DNA from: Pseudomonadota bacterium
GTDB lineage: Bacteria > Pseudomonadota > Gammaproteobacteria > Burkholderiales > Burkholderiaceae_F
Direction: 5' to 3'
Assembly: GCA_021838715.1 (NCBI GenBank)
Contig: JAKCCX010000007.1
Coordinates: 1 to 64,000 of the forward strand
DNA: 64,000 nt
Shown here: positions 46,322-55,583 of the stretch, in pieces
Layout of the letters: each line of letters starts with the position of its first letter
How positions within the stretch are numbered: position 1 is the first letter of the stretch
Translations under genes and position numbers: made by a program
Notes under the pieces: generated by a model
What the model saw: only the letters and a program-made list of their open reading frames with translations
Databases searched by the model: none
What the model was told of the DNA's origin: nothing

Positions 46322-46327
46322 TATAAT
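46322..46327 (+). promoter_or_regulatory. TATAAT -10 element upstream of etfB
   Basis: A perfect sigma-70 -10 hexamer lies 43 bases before the etfB ATG, in the 200-bp region divergent from the receiver/GGDEF-like gene. No good -35 match is seen at the expected distance, so an activator or an extended -10 would be needed. Confidence 0.4.
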
Positions 46328-46370
46328 CGGGCGCGATTCGTGAACGCATTTTGAACCTGGATAGATCCCG

Positions 46371-47123
46371 ATGAAAGTGCTGGTCTGTGTCAAGCGGGTC
46401 GTCGATTACAACGTCAAGGTACGGGTGAAACCCGACCAGGGCGGGGTCGACGTCGCCAATGTGAAGATGTCCATGAACCCATTCGACGAGATCGCCGTCG
46501 AGGAGGCGGTCCGCCTGAAGGAGGCTGGAATCGTCGCCGAGGTGGTGGCGGTGTCCTGCGGCCCCGCGCAGTGCCAGGAGACCTTGCGCACCGCGTTGGC
46601 GATCGGCGCCGACCGGGCGATTCTGGTGCAGACGGACGCCGAACTGCAGCCCCTGGGGGTCGCCAAGCTGCTCGCCGCCGTCGTGGGCCGCGAGCAGCCC
46701 CAGATCACGATGCTGGGGAAGCAGGCGATCGACGACGACGCGAACCAGACCGGCCAGATGCTGGCGGCGCTGTGCGGAATGCCGCAGGCCACGTTCGCGT
46801 CGAAACTGACCGTTGCCGACGGCTGGGCGGAGGTGGTGCGCGAGGTCGATGGCGGCCTGGAGACCATCGCCGTCCGTCTGCCGGCGGTGGTGACCTCGGA
46901 CCTGCGGCTCAACGAGCCCCGGTACGTGACGCTTCCGAACATCATGAAGGCGAAGAAAAAGCCGCTCGAAACGCTGACGGTCGAATCCCTGGGCGTGGAT
47001 GCGACGCCGCGCTGCCAGACCGTGCAGGTTGCCGAGCCGCCCGCGCGCAAGGCCGGGACGATCGTCCCGGACGTGGCGACGCTGGTCGCGAAACTGCGCG
47101 AGGAAGCGAAGGTGATCTCGTGA
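46371..47123 (+). CDS. etfB: Electron transfer flavoprotein beta subunit
   Basis: EtfB binds AMP and, with EtfA, carries electrons from acyl-CoA dehydrogenases toward quinone. The 250-residue protein begins [19 protein letters not shown] and includes [18 protein letters not shown] and [21 protein letters not shown], followed by the ETF beta signature segment [29 protein letters not shown]. Its stop overlaps the GTG start of etfA. Confidence 0.96.
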   Translation: MKVLVCVKRVVDYNVKVRVKPDQGGVDVANVKMSMNPFDEIAVEEAVRLKEAGIVAEVVAVSCGPAQCQETLRTALAIGADRAILVQTDAELQPLGVAKLLAAVVGREQPQITMLGKQAIDDDANQTGQMLAALCGMPQATFASKLTVADGWAEVVREVDGGLETIAVRLPAVVTSDLRLNEPRYVTLPNIMKAKKKPLETLTVESLGVDATPRCQTVQVAEPPARKAGTIVPDVATLVAKLREEAKVIS

Positions 47124-48064
47124 GCGCGCCGGCAGGGAAGGCATTGGTCCTGGCGGAGCACGACAACGCCGTGCTCCTGGCGGCGACCCGCAACGTCGTG
47201 ACGGCGGCGTTGCAGGCGGCGGGCGCGGTCGACGTGCTGGTCGTCGGTTCCGGCTGCGCGGCGGTCGCGCAGGAGGCGGCGGCGATCGCCGGCGTCGGCC
47301 GGGTGCTCGTCGCCGACGCGCCCCATTTCGAGGCCGGTCTGGCGGAGAACGTGGCGCCGCAGGTCGAGGGGTTGGCGCGCGGCTACACCCACGTGTTCGC
47401 GGCCGCGAGCAGTTTCGGCAAGAACGTGCTGCCGCGGGTCGCGGCCCGGCTCGACTGCGCGCAGATCTCCGATGCGATCGCGGTGCTGGGGCCGGACACC
47501 TATTCGCGCCCGATCTATGCCGGCAACGCGATCGCGACCGTGCGGTGTTCGGACCCCATCCTTTGCGTCACGGTGCGTCCGACGTCGTTCGGTGCCGCCG
47601 CCGACGGCGGCGCGGCGAGCGTCGAGGCGGTGACGGCCGTCCCCGATGCGGGGCTGTCGCGGTTCGTGAAGCGGGAATTCGCCAAATCCGATCGCCCGGA
47701 CCTGGCCGGCGCCAAGGTGGTCGTTTCGGGCGGTCGGGGCCTGGGTTCGGCAGAGCACTTCCGGATGCTGGACACGCTGGCCCATCGCCTGAACGCGGCA
47801 TTGGGCGCTTCGCGCGCGGCGGTGGATGCGGGGTTCGCGCCCAACGATTGGCAGGTCGGGCAGACGGGCAAGATCGTCGCCCCCAATCTGTACATCGCGG
47901 TGGGGATTTCCGGGGCGATCCAGCATCTGGCCGGCATGAAGGATTCGAAGGTGATCGTGGCGATCAACAAGGATCCGGAGGCGCCCATTTTCCAGGTGGC
48001 CGACTACGGGCTGGTGGCCGACTTGTTCCAGGCCGTGCCGGAGTTGATCGAAAAACTTGGATGA
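47120..48064 (+). CDS. etfA: Electron transfer flavoprotein alpha subunit
   Basis: EtfA carries the redox FAD in its C-terminal domain. The 314-residue protein has the N-terminal adenine-nucleotide-hydrolase-like domain ([19 protein letters not shown]) and the FAD-binding end ([66 protein letters not shown]). The start is the GTG at 47120 (GTGA with etfB). Confidence 0.96.
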   Translation: MSAPAGKALVLAEHDNAVLLAATRNVVTAALQAAGAVDVLVVGSGCAAVAQEAAAIAGVGRVLVADAPHFEAGLAENVAPQVEGLARGYTHVFAAASSFGKNVLPRVAARLDCAQISDAIAVLGPDTYSRPIYAGNAIATVRCSDPILCVTVRPTSFGAAADGGAASVEAVTAVPDAGLSRFVKREFAKSDRPDLAGAKVVVSGGRGLGSAEHFRMLDTLAHRLNAALGASRAAVDAGFAPNDWQVGQTGKIVAPNLYIAVGISGAIQHLAGMKDSKVIVAINKDPEAPIFQVADYGLVADLFQAVPELIEKLG

Positions 48065-48065
48065 T

Positions 48066-48091
48066 CGTTATCGTCTATCGTTTCGATAACG
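48066..48091 (+). promoter_or_regulatory. Inverted repeat upstream of the rubrerythrin operon
   Basis: CGTTATCG (48066-48073) and CGATAACG (48084-48091) form a perfect 8-bp inverted repeat with a 10-bp spacer that contains a further TATCG copy. It lies just after the etfA stop, in a locally AT-rich stretch leading to the rubrerythrin gene. It could be a dimeric-regulator operator for a metal- or peroxide-responsive protein, or part of a terminator; no T-run follows. The regulator is not identifiable. Confidence 0.35.
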
Positions 48092-48197
48092 GCAATTCAT
48101 TTGTTTTATTTTGTGCGCGCCGGTAGATTTTCCGGATCCGCCGGGTCCGCCCGGCCGGCGCTTTTTACCAACGTGTCCTACCGAGGAGGGTATCGCC

Positions 48198-48617
48198 ATG
48201 GCATTGAAGGGATCGAAAACCGAGGGAAACCTCAAGGCGGCGTTTGCCGGCGAATCGCAAGCCAACCGCCGGTACCTGTACTTCGCATCGAAGGCCGACG
48301 TCGAGGGCTATAACGACGTCGCGGCCGTGTTCCGTTCCACCGCGGAGGGGGAGACCGGTCACGCGCACGGCCACCTGGAGTATCTCGAGCAGGTCGGCGA
48401 CCCGGCCACCGGACTGCCGATCGGCGCGACGCGGGACAATCTCAAGTCCGCGATCGCCGGCGAGACCCACGAGTACACCGACATGTACCCGGGGATGGCG
48501 AAGGCCGCGCGCGAAGAGGGCTTCGAGGAGATCGCCGACTGGTTCGAGACCCTGGCCAAGGCGGAACGCTCGCATGCCAACAAGTTCCAGCGCACGCTGG
48601 ACGCGTTGACGGACTGA
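48198..48617 (+). CDS. Rubrerythrin (ferritin-like diiron protein)
   Basis: The 139-residue protein begins [21 protein letters not shown] and has the rubrerythrin four-helix bundle with diiron ligands in [52 protein letters not shown] and [12 protein letters not shown]. It lacks the C-terminal rubredoxin domain, so electrons must come from another protein. Rubrerythrins reduce peroxide. A GAGGAGGG Shine-Dalgarno sits 7 bases before the ATG. Its stop overlaps the next start (TGATG), placing it in an operon with the Fe-S and DUF3501 genes. Confidence 0.93.
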   Translation: MALKGSKTEGNLKAAFAGESQANRRYLYFASKADVEGYNDVAAVFRSTAEGETGHAHGHLEYLEQVGDPATGLPIGATRDNLKSAIAGETHEYTDMYPGMAKAAREEGFEEIADWFETLAKAERSHANKFQRTLDALTD

Positions 48618-49972
48618 TGAAAGAAGAAAGCCTCCAAGCGCCGACCCGCCACCCGATCGCCTGGCAGACTCCCGAGTTCTGGGACGAGCCGGCGGTCGAG
48701 CGGGAGCTCGCGCGCGTCTTCGACATCTGTCACGGATGCCGGCGGTGCGTGAGCCTGTGCGGCGCATTCCCGACGCTGTTCGATCTGGTGGATTCCGGTC
48801 CGACCGGCGAGATCGACGGCGTCGAGAAGAAGCGGTATCAGGAAGTGGTGGATCGCTGCTACCTCTGCGACATCTGCTTCATGACCAAGTGTCCGTACGT
48901 GCCGCCGCATTCGTGGAACGTCGATTTTCCCCACCTCATGCTGCGTGCGAAGGCGGTGGCGTTTCGCAAGGCCGGCGGGCGCACCCGCGACCGCGTTCTA
49001 TCGGCGACCGATGCGCTGGGCAGGCTGGCGGGCATTCCCGTCGTCACCCAGGCGGTCAACGCGGTCAATCAGAGCGCGGCGGGCCGGATCGTCGCCGAGT
49101 CGGTGCTGGGGGTCGATCGCAAGGCGTGGCGTCCGCTGTACGCGGCGAAGAAATTCCGCCGAACGGCGCAGCGGCGCTGGGTCGGCGCGCCGGTGCGCGA
49201 CGGCGAGCGCACACCCGGCAAGGTCGCGGTATATGCAACCTGCTACGTCAATTATCAGGAACCCGGGATCGGGCACGACCTGCTGCGCATCCTGGAGCAC
49301 AACGCGATTCCCTACACGCTCGTCGAAAAGGAAGCCTGCTGCGGCATGCCGAAGCTGGAATTGGGCGATCTCGACGGGGTGCGGCACCTCAAGGAGCGCA
49401 ATATTCCCGTGCTCGCGGCGCTTGCCCGCGAGGGCTATGCCATTGTCGCGGCGGTTCCTTCCTGCGTGCTGATGTTCAAGAGCGAGTTGCCGCTGATGTT
49501 TCCCGAGGACGACGACGTCCGCGCGGTGGCCGCGGCAATGTGGGATCCGTTCGAGTATTTCGTCGCGCGCAGCAACGACGGCTTGTTGCGCAAGGAGTTT
49601 CCGAACCCCCTGGGTGCGGTTTCGTACCATGTCCCCTGTCATGCGCGCGTGCAGAACGTCGGCCGCCGGACGCAGGAGGCGCTGCAGTGGGTCCCGCAGA
49701 CCGTGGTTACGGTGGTGGAGCGGTGTTCGGGCCATGCCGGGACCTGGGGTGTGAAAAGCGAGTTTCACGCGTCCGCGATGAAGATCGGCCGCCCGGTGTT
49801 TCGCGCGATGCTGCAGGCCGGGCCCGACTACATCAGCTCGGACTGCCAGCTCGCCGCGCACCACATCGAGCAGGGGATTGCGGAGATGCGGGCAGCGGAA
49901 GGCGGCGAAGGCGCGGCCCCGCGGCTTGCGCACCCGCTCACGCTGCTGCGCATGGCATACGGCCTTTCCTGA
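48617..49972 (+). CDS. Fe-S oxidoreductase (GlpC/HdrD-like, CCG domains)
   Basis: The 451-residue protein has two [4Fe-4S] ferredoxin-type motifs ([15 protein letters not shown] and [17 protein letters not shown], about residues 37-97) and two cysteine-rich CCG domains ([13 protein letters not shown] with EACCGMP, and [12 protein letters not shown] with [12 protein letters not shown]), as in glycerol-3-phosphate dehydrogenase subunit C and heterodisulfide reductase D. Position between rubrerythrin and DUF3501 suggests it is the electron donor to, or partner of, the diiron protein. Activity is unproven. Confidence 0.88.
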   Translation: MKEESLQAPTRHPIAWQTPEFWDEPAVERELARVFDICHGCRRCVSLCGAFPTLFDLVDSGPTGEIDGVEKKRYQEVVDRCYLCDICFMTKCPYVPPHSWNVDFPHLMLRAKAVAFRKAGGRTRDRVLSATDALGRLAGIPVVTQAVNAVNQSAAGRIVAESVLGVDRKAWRPLYAAKKFRRTAQRRWVGAPVRDGERTPGKVAVYATCYVNYQEPGIGHDLLRILEHNAIPYTLVEKEACCGMPKLELGDLDGVRHLKERNIPVLAALAREGYAIVAAVPSCVLMFKSELPLMFPEDDDVRAVAAAMWDPFEYFVARSNDGLLRKEFPNPLGAVSYHVPCHARVQNVGRRTQEALQWVPQTVVTVVERCSGHAGTWGVKSEFHASAMKIGRPVFRAMLQAGPDYISSDCQLAAHHIEQGIAEMRAAEGGEGAAPRLAHPLTLLRMAYGLS

Positions 49973-49989
49973 CCGGAACGGGGGACCCG

Positions 49990-50580
49990 ATGGCGATCCA
50001 ACGAGAAAGCCTGCTCACGCTCGAAGCCTACGCCAAGGCACGGGCCGGCATCCGCGCGCAGGTCCTTGCGCACAAGAAGCGCAGGACCGTTGCCGTCGGT
50101 CCGAGCGTGACCCTGGTCTTCGAGGACGAGACGACGGTCCGCTATCAGATCCAGGAGATGCTGCGGATCGAGAAGACGTTCGAGGAGGAAGGCATCCGCG
50201 ACGAACTCGCGGCGTACAACCCCCTCGTTCCCGACGGCACCAACCTCAAGGCGACGATGATGATCGAGTACACCGATGCCGACGAGCGGGCGCGGGAACT
50301 GGCGCGGCTCATCGGCATCGAGGACCGGGTGTTTCTGCAGGTCGGGGATCGGGCTCCGGCCTACGCCGTCGCCGACGAGGATCTCGACCGCTCCAACGCG
50401 GACAAGACCTCCGCAGTGCATTTCCTGCGCTTCGAACTGTCTGCGGACGCGATTGCGGCATTCCGGGCAGGCACCCCGGTTTCGATCGGAATCGACCACC
50501 CGAACTATCGCACCGGGCCGATCCGCGTCGCGCCGGACGTGCAGGAATCGCTGGCCGGCGACTTTTCCTTGTCATCGTAA
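49990..50580 (+). CDS. DUF3501 family protein
   Basis: The 196-residue soluble protein begins MAIQRESLLTLEAYAKARAG. It contains the conserved VTLVFEDETTVRYQIQEMLRIEKTF and FLRFELSADAIAAFRAGTPVSIGIDHPNY. I recognise it as DUF3501, which commonly follows a rubrerythrin and an Fe-S oxidoreductase in proteobacteria. The function is unknown. It lies 17 bp after the Fe-S gene, in the same direction. Confidence 0.85.
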   Translation: MAIQRESLLTLEAYAKARAGIRAQVLAHKKRRTVAVGPSVTLVFEDETTVRYQIQEMLRIEKTFEEEGIRDELAAYNPLVPDGTNLKATMMIEYTDADERARELARLIGIEDRVFLQVGDRAPAYAVADEDLDRSNADKTSAVHFLRFELSADAIAAFRAGTPVSIGIDHPNYRTGPIRVAPDVQESLAGDFSLSS

Positions 50581-50643
50581 CGGCGGGGGCGCCTGGGTAT
50601 CATCGCGGATACCGCGTGCGTTTCCCGAATCAAGGAGGTTCCC

Positions 50644-50976
50644 ATGCGCTCCCGTGTGCTCGGCCTGGCGGCGTCGGCCGCGTTGCTTCTTTCCGCCTGC
50701 GCGTCCGTATCGGTCGGGCGCGATTTCGATCTTGCCACCTTCGAGTCGAAAGTACAGCGGGGCGTCACGACCCAGGCGGACGTGCAGGCCTGGCTGGGTG
50801 CGCCGGTGAGCATCGGCACCGACATGGAGCCCGACGGCAGCCGCTACGACCAATGGACGTATTACCGCGGCACCGGCAATCTCCCCGATCTGCAGGGCGG
50901 CAACTTCACGATGCTGCAGATCAAGTTCGATCGCCGGGGGGTCGTGCAGGGCTATAACTGGACCGGCCGGCAGTAA
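50644..50976 (+). CDS. BamE/SmpA-like outer-membrane lipoprotein
   Basis: The 110-residue product has a lipoprotein signal (SAALLLSAC, lipobox LSAC, Cys near residue 19) and a compact domain with VQRGVTTQADVQAWLGAPVSIGTD and YDQWTYYRGTG, the pattern of the SmpA/OmlA (BamE) fold. True BamE is about 110-180 residues; the domain also occurs in unrelated lipoproteins, so the role in the Bam complex is not certain. A 63-bp gap separates it from DUF3501, with an AAGGAGG Shine-Dalgarno before the start. Confidence 0.75.
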   Translation: MRSRVLGLAASAALLLSACASVSVGRDFDLATFESKVQRGVTTQADVQAWLGAPVSIGTDMEPDGSRYDQWTYYRGTGNLPDLQGGNFTMLQIKFDRRGVVQGYNWTGRQ

Positions 50977-50990
50977 AGACTGCTCCGGGA

Positions 50991-51007
50991 GGGGCGGCTT
51001 CCGCCCC
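50991..51007 (+). terminator. Putative terminator hairpin after the BamE-like gene
   Basis: GGGGCGG and CCGCCCC pair across a CTT loop 14 bp after the stop codon. Only two T bases follow directly, so intrinsic termination would be weak. The following bases continue as a 13-bp tandem repeat. Confidence 0.4.
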
Positions 51008-51050
51008 CTTGTTCCCGCCCCTTGTTCCCGCCCCTTGTCTCCCGCCCTTG
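51001..51050. repeat. 13-bp tandem repeat (about 3-4 copies)
   Basis: Copies of CCCGCCCCTTGTT occur in a row between the two convergent genes (BamE-like and the secreted protein ending at 51060). The last copies are degenerate. No regulatory role can be read from the sequence. Confidence 0.6.
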
Positions 51051-51059
51051 TCGGCCGGC

Positions 51060-51536
51060 TCAGTTCGCCCGCGCCGCGCCTTCCATGTACGTGCGGGTCA
51101 ACTGGAGCCACTCCGCTTCGGAACCGCAGGGCGGCGCGCCCTCGACCACGCAGGCGAGCGGCGTGACGCCGCCCCAGATGTCGAATCGCCCGATCAGCCG
51201 GTTGTTGGTGGCATCCCAGAGGCGCAGAACGGTGCGCGGCAGGATCGTCCGCAGCGCCGGGTCGTTCATGTTGGCCGTCTGGCTCTCGATGTAGTAGCAG
51301 GTTTCGCGCCCGGCGTTGTAATGGCTGACGAATCCGGTCGTTTCCCCGGGGAGCATGCCGTTGCTTTTCATCGACTGCGCATGCAGTTGCGACGCCAGTG
51401 TCGTGCACTGTTGCGCCGCTTCGGAGCCGTCGGCGGGGGGAACATCCGCGCGGGCGCCGCACGCGGCGGTGGCGAGCATCGCTCCGAAGAGCGTGACAGC
51501 CGCGAACCGGGCGCGGCCTGCGGTCGGAAAATCCAT
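51060..51536 (-). CDS. Exported protein of unknown function
   Basis: The 158-residue product starts at 51536 with a signal peptide (ARFAAVTLFGAMLATAACGARA) that includes a possible lipobox (TAAC). The mature domain has CTTLASQLHAQSMKSNGMLPGETTGF, CYYIESQTANMNDP and LRLWDATNNRLIGRFDIWGG, with four further cysteines that may form disulfides. I do not recognise a named family. It is the last gene of the minus-strand series that includes the rlmL-like gene, 19 bp downstream of it. Confidence 0.7.
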   Translation of the reverse strand: MDFPTAGRARFAAVTLFGAMLATAACGARADVPPADGSEAAQQCTTLASQLHAQSMKSNGMLPGETTGFVSHYNAGRETCYYIESQTANMNDPALRTILPRTVLRLWDATNNRLIGRFDIWGGVTPLACVVEGAPPCGSEAEWLQLTRTYMEGAARAN

Positions 51537-51555
51537 GATGGAGACCCCTTTCACG

Positions 51556-52716
51556 TCAGCCCCGCATGCTTCCGGCGACCATTTCAAACCGGAAGAACCG
51601 GCACTCGAGCGGCCCATTGTAGAGCACTGTCTTGCGGGATTCCCGCAAGCGCATCTGCCGGGGGAGTTCGCGGTCCGAACTGAGCACCCACGCCTGCCAG
51701 CCGGAAAAGTTGCGTTTCCACTGCGCGGCGACGTCGTTCATCATCGCCGGAACGGTGGCGGACTTGGGGTTGCTCTGTTCGCCGTACGGCGGATTGGTCA
51801 CGATCCAGCCTGATTCCGCGATGGCCGTGCCGGTGCGCGCGTCCTGGGCTTCGAAGCGCAGGACGCCGCGCTCGAGCAGGCCGGCCAGACCGGCGCGCCG
51901 GGCGTTGGCCACCGCCGTGGCGACCACCCGGGTCGAGATGTCCCGTCCGACGATCTGCGGGGCGGCACCGTCGTCGATGCGGTCCTGGGCATCCTTGCGC
52001 AGGCGCGTCCACGACGTCCGGTCGAAGCTGCGCAGCGCTTCGAAGGCGAAGCGGCGCTGCAATCCGGGCGCGCGGCCGGTGGCCATGCAGGCCGCCTCGA
52101 TCGCGATGGTGCCGCTGCCGCAGAACGGATCGAGCAGCGGGTGGGGCGGCGCCCAGCCCGCGATCCGCAGCAGGGCGGCGGCAAGGTTCTCCTTGATCGG
52201 CGCTTCGCCCTTGTCCGCCCGCCAGCCGCGTTTGAAGAGCGCTTCGCCGGAGAGATCGAGATAGAGCTGCGCCCGCTGGTCGGTGAGGTGGGCGAGCACC
52301 TGGATGTCGGGACGCTGGCGATCGACCGACGGTCGGGCGCCGCTGCGTTCGCGTGCCCGGTCGACGATCGCATCCTTGACGCGCAGCGTGGCGAACTGCA
52401 GGCTGCGCAACGGCGACCGGTGCGCGGTGACGTCGACGCGCAAGGTCTGCTCGGCGGAGAATTCGCGCTCCCAAGGCACCGTGCGCGCCAAATCGTAGAG
52501 ATCGGTTTCATCCCGGTAGCCGCCCTCGGCCAGGCACCAGAGAACACGGCTGGCGAGTCGCGAGTGCAGGTTGGCGGCATAGGCGGTCGCCAGCGTGCCG
52601 GAGAAGCGCGCGCCGCCCGCCGCTGCGGTGGCGTCGGCCGCGCCGATCGCGCGCAGCTCGTCGGCCAGCAGCGGTTCGACGCCGCGCGGGCAGACGGCAA
52701 AGAAGGTTTCGCTCAT
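51556..52716 (-). CDS. RlmL/RlmKL-type 23S rRNA guanine methyltransferase
   Basis: The 386-residue protein combines a THUMP domain (about residues 60-160) with a Rossmann methyltransferase domain: LLDPFCGSGTIAIEAACMATGRAPGL for SAM binding and IVTNPPYGEQ as catalytic motif IV. This matches the RlmL half of the gammaproteobacterial RlmKL fusion, which makes m2G2445 of 23S rRNA; the C-terminal RlmK half is absent. Its start overlaps the hemJ stop by one base. Confidence 0.87.
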   Translation of the reverse strand: MSETFFAVCPRGVEPLLADELRAIGAADATAAAGGARFSGTLATAYAANLHSRLASRVLWCLAEGGYRDETDLYDLARTVPWEREFSAEQTLRVDVTAHRSPLRSLQFATLRVKDAIVDRARERSGARPSVDRQRPDIQVLAHLTDQRAQLYLDLSGEALFKRGWRADKGEAPIKENLAAALLRIAGWAPPHPLLDPFCGSGTIAIEAACMATGRAPGLQRRFAFEALRSFDRTSWTRLRKDAQDRIDDGAAPQIVGRDISTRVVATAVANARRAGLAGLLERGVLRFEAQDARTGTAIAESGWIVTNPPYGEQSNPKSATVPAMMNDVAAQWKRNFSGWQAWVLSSDRELPRQMRLRESRKTVLYNGPLECRFFRFEMVAGSMRG

Positions 52717-53135
52717 CAGAAGGGCTGCACGATGACCAGCACCAGGATCCCGGCCAGCAGCACGGTGGGAATCTCGTTGAACCAGCGATACCAGATGTGG
52801 GTGTGCGGCGTCCTGCCGGCCTGGAACGCCTTCAGCTGGCGCCCGCAGACGGCCTCGAAGACGAACAGCCCGACGACCAGCAGGAGCTTGGCGTGGATCC
52901 AGTGCTGCCCGTCGCCGATGTGGAATCCCAGCCAGAGCCAGAGGCCGAGCGCGACGGCGACCCCGCTCAGCATGTGGCCGAAGCGTCGCAGCTTGCGCGC
53001 CATCAGCAGGAGCCGGTCGCGTTCCGCACCCGGGTCGGGAACCTGCGCGAGATTGACGAGGATGCGCGGCAGGTAGAAGAGTTCCGCGAACCAGCCGATG
53101 ACGAAGAACACGTGAAACGTTTTGACCCAGAGCAT
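52716..53135 (-). CDS. hemJ: HemJ-type protoporphyrinogen IX oxidase
   Basis: HemJ converts protoporphyrinogen IX to protoporphyrin IX at the membrane in bacteria lacking HemY/HemG. The 139-residue protein has four membrane segments. A His follows the N-terminal start ([25 protein letters not shown]), and the conserved WIHAKLLLVVGLFVFE and HTHIWYRWFNEIPT segments are present. It overlaps proA by one base at its 5' end. Confidence 0.92.
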   Translation of the reverse strand: MLWVKTFHVFFVIGWFAELFYLPRILVNLAQVPDPGAERDRLLLMARKLRRFGHMLSGVAVALGLWLWLGFHIGDGQHWIHAKLLLVVGLFVFEAVCGRQLKAFQAGRTPHTHIWYRWFNEIPTVLLAGILVLVIVQPF

Positions 53136-54436
53136 CAGTTGCGAACCTCGCCGTTGCCGAACACCACGAATTTCTGCGACGTGAGACCTTCCAGCCCGAC
53201 CGGTCCGCGCGCGTGGAGCTTGTCGTTGCTGATGCCGATCTCCGCCCCCAACCCGTACTCGAACCCGTCGGCGAAGCGCGTCGAGGCGTTGATCATCACC
53301 GAGGCCGAGTCGACTTCGCGCAGGAAGCGCATGGCGCGCGGATGATCGGTCGTCACGATGGCGTCGGTGTGCCTGCTGCCGTAGGTGTTGATGTGGGCGA
53401 TCGCCTCGTCGAGCCCTGCGACCACGCGGATCGACAGGATCGGCGCCAGGTATTCGGCACGCCAGTCGTCTTCGGTCGCCGCGACCAGCGGGCCGATTCC
53501 GGCCGCCGACAGGATGGTGAGCGCCTGCGGACAGCAGCGCAGTTCGACCTGCTTGGCGGCGTAGACGCTGCCAAGCCGCGGCAGCACTGCGGGCGCGATG
53601 CCCGCGGCGACCAGCAGCGTTTCCATCGTGTTGCAGGTGCCGTAGCGCTGGGTCTTGGCGTTGTCCGCGATCCGCACCGCCTGATCGAGATCCGCCGAAT
53701 CGTCGATGTAGACGTGGCAGACGCCGTCGAGGTGCTTGATCATCGGAACCCGGCTTTCCCGCATCAGGCGTTCGATCAGGCCGCGGCCGCCGCGCGGAAC
53801 GATGACGTCGATGTATTCCGGCAGGGTGATGAGGTGTCCCACCGCCGCGCGGTCGGTGGTGTCGATCATCTGGACCGCCGCCCGCGGCAGTTGGACTTGC
53901 TCGAGCGCGTCGGCGACGAGACGGGCCAGCGCGCGATTGGATTCGATGGCCTCGGAGCCGCCGCGCAGCACCGTTGCATTGCCGCTCTTGATGCAGAGCG
54001 CCGCCGCGTCCACCGTGACGTTCGGCCGGCTCTCGTAGATGATGCCGATCACCCCCAGCGGAACGCGCATCCGGCCGACGCGGATGCCCGAAGGCATGGA
54101 ACGCACGCCGTCGATGGCGCCGATCGGATCGGCCAGTTGGGCAACCTGCTCGACCCCGGTGGCCATGGCTTCGATCGTCTTCGCGGTGAGCGTCAGCCGA
54201 TCCAGCGCCGCGCGGTCCAGCCCTTCGCGGCGCGCGCGCTCGACATCGCGGGCGTTGGCGTCCAACAGCTCCGCGCTCCGTCCGCGGATCGCCGCGGCGA
54301 GCGCGCGCAGGCAGCGGTCTTTGACGGCGGTCGGGGCGCAGGCGAGCGCTGCGCTGGCCTCGCGAGCGGCCTTGCAGAGGTCGCGGACATGGGCGCCCAG
54401 ATCGGCGGGAACGGTGCTGGCGGCGGAATCGGTCAT
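53135..54436 (-). CDS. proA: Gamma-glutamyl phosphate reductase ProA
   Basis: ProA reduces gamma-glutamyl phosphate in proline synthesis. The 433-residue protein has the aldehyde-dehydrogenase-like fold with [51 protein letters not shown] and the catalytic Cys region [12 protein letters not shown]. It ends with [37 protein letters not shown], typical for the family. The N-terminal ~20 residues vary. Confidence 0.97.
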   Translation of the reverse strand: MTDSAASTVPADLGAHVRDLCKAAREASAALACAPTAVKDRCLRALAAAIRGRSAELLDANARDVERARREGLDRAALDRLTLTAKTIEAMATGVEQVAQLADPIGAIDGVRSMPSGIRVGRMRVPLGVIGIIYESRPNVTVDAAALCIKSGNATVLRGGSEAIESNRALARLVADALEQVQLPRAAVQMIDTTDRAAVGHLITLPEYIDVIVPRGGRGLIERLMRESRVPMIKHLDGVCHVYIDDSADLDQAVRIADNAKTQRYGTCNTMETLLVAAGIAPAVLPRLGSVYAAKQVELRCCPQALTILSAAGIGPLVAATEDDWRAEYLAPILSIRVVAGLDEAIAHINTYGSRHTDAIVTTDHPRAMRFLREVDSASVMINASTRFADGFEYGLGAEIGISNDKLHARGPVGLEGLTSQKFVVFGNGEVRN

Positions 54437-54488
54437 CGGAATCGGCGGCGTGTCGGTCGGGTCGGGTCAGGATGGATCGGACGGTCAG

Positions 54489-54511
54489 CCTGCGGGGTCA
54501 GGCCCCGCAGG
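54489..54511 (-). terminator. Hairpin between holA and proA
   Basis: CCTGCGGGG and CCCCGCAGG form a perfect 9-bp stem with a 5-base loop, 28 bp downstream of the holA stop. No T-run follows on the minus strand, so termination is uncertain. Next to it lie repeated TTCAGCC(C/T)CCGG units (54505-54546). Confidence 0.4.
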
Positions 54512-54539
54512 GTTCAGCCCCCGGATTCAGCCTCCGGGT

Positions 54540-55583
54540 TCAGCCTCGATGTGCGGCGGCGTGCAGCGCCAGCGCGACATCGGTCAATTCTAACCACGGA
54601 TCGTCGCCGCGCCCGGCGACGCGCAGGCCTTTGACGATGCGATCCACCTCGGCGCAGCGCGCCAGCAACTCCGCCAGCACGGGTTCGCCGAGGCGGGGCA
54701 GGACCCGCTCGACCATCGCCGCCGGCGCGCCCGAGCGCGGTCCCCACGACCGGCCGCCGGAGCGCGCGGCGCCGTAGCCATGCCGTGGCTCGGCCGCCTG
54801 CTTGAGCCGCAGCAGGCTGCGCAGCTCCTCCGAAACGATCCACAGCAGCAGCGGCAGCGGCTCGCCTTCCGCCTCCAGGCCCGCCAGCAGCCGGCGGATG
54901 CGTACCGGATCGCCGCCCAGCATCGTCGCCGGCAGGGCGGACGGATCGAAGCGTGCGACGTCGAACACGGCCGCCCGCACCTGCTCGAAGGGCAGCGGCC
55001 CGGGCTCGTAGAGCATGCCGAGCTTGCCGATCTCCTGATGCGCAGCGAGGAGGTTGCCTTCGACGCGGTCGGCCATCCACTCCAGCGTCTTCGGGTCCGC
55101 GCTCTGGCGCTGGCGCGCCAGGCGTCCCGCGATCCATTCCGGCAGTTGTGCGCGCTCCACCCGGGGAATCTCGATCCAGACCCCCTCGGTCTGCAGGGCT
55201 TCCGCCCACTCGGTGGTGCGCGTCGCGCGGTCGAGGCGCGGCAGGCTCACGATGCTGAGGAGGTCGTCGCCGTTGCCGTGGGCGTGGTCGCGCAAGGCCT
55301 GCCCCCCGCTCTTGCCGGGTTTGCCGCCCGGCAGGCGGATCTCCAGCATCCGCCGGGGCGCGAACAGCGACAGGCCGGACGCGGCCCGGGCGAGCTGGGA
55401 CCAGTCGAAGCGGCTGTCGGCATGCAGCACTTCCCGTTCCGCGAAGCCGTTCCGCCGCGCCGCCGCGCGGATCGCGTCCTGCGCTTCGAGCGCCAGCAGG
55501 GCTTCATCGCTGCTGACCGTATAGAGACGCGCCAGCGGCCCGCGCTGCAGGTGGTTCGCCAGTTGCTCAATGCGGATTTGCAT
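54540..55583 (-). CDS. holA: DNA polymerase III delta subunit HolA
   Basis: HolA is the wrench subunit that opens the beta clamp. The 347-residue protein begins [20 protein letters not shown] and matches the delta-family layout: an N-terminal AAA+-like domain (YTVSSDEALLALEAQDAIRAAA), EGNLLAAHQEIGKLGMLY and a C-terminal helical domain with LLLWIVSEELRSLLRLKQA. An Arg/Gly-rich insertion (YGAARSGGRSWGPRSG) lies near residue 280. The start overlaps lptE by 17 bp. Confidence 0.93.
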   Translation of the reverse strand: MQIRIEQLANHLQRGPLARLYTVSSDEALLALEAQDAIRAAARRNGFAEREVLHADSRFDWSQLARAASGLSLFAPRRMLEIRLPGGKPGKSGGQALRDHAHGNGDDLLSIVSLPRLDRATRTTEWAEALQTEGVWIEIPRVERAQLPEWIAGRLARQRQSADPKTLEWMADRVEGNLLAAHQEIGKLGMLYEPGPLPFEQVRAAVFDVARFDPSALPATMLGGDPVRIRRLLAGLEAEGEPLPLLLWIVSEELRSLLRLKQAAEPRHGYGAARSGGRSWGPRSGAPAAMVERVLPRLGEPVLAELLARCAEVDRIVKGLRVAGRGDDPWLELTDVALALHAAAHRG

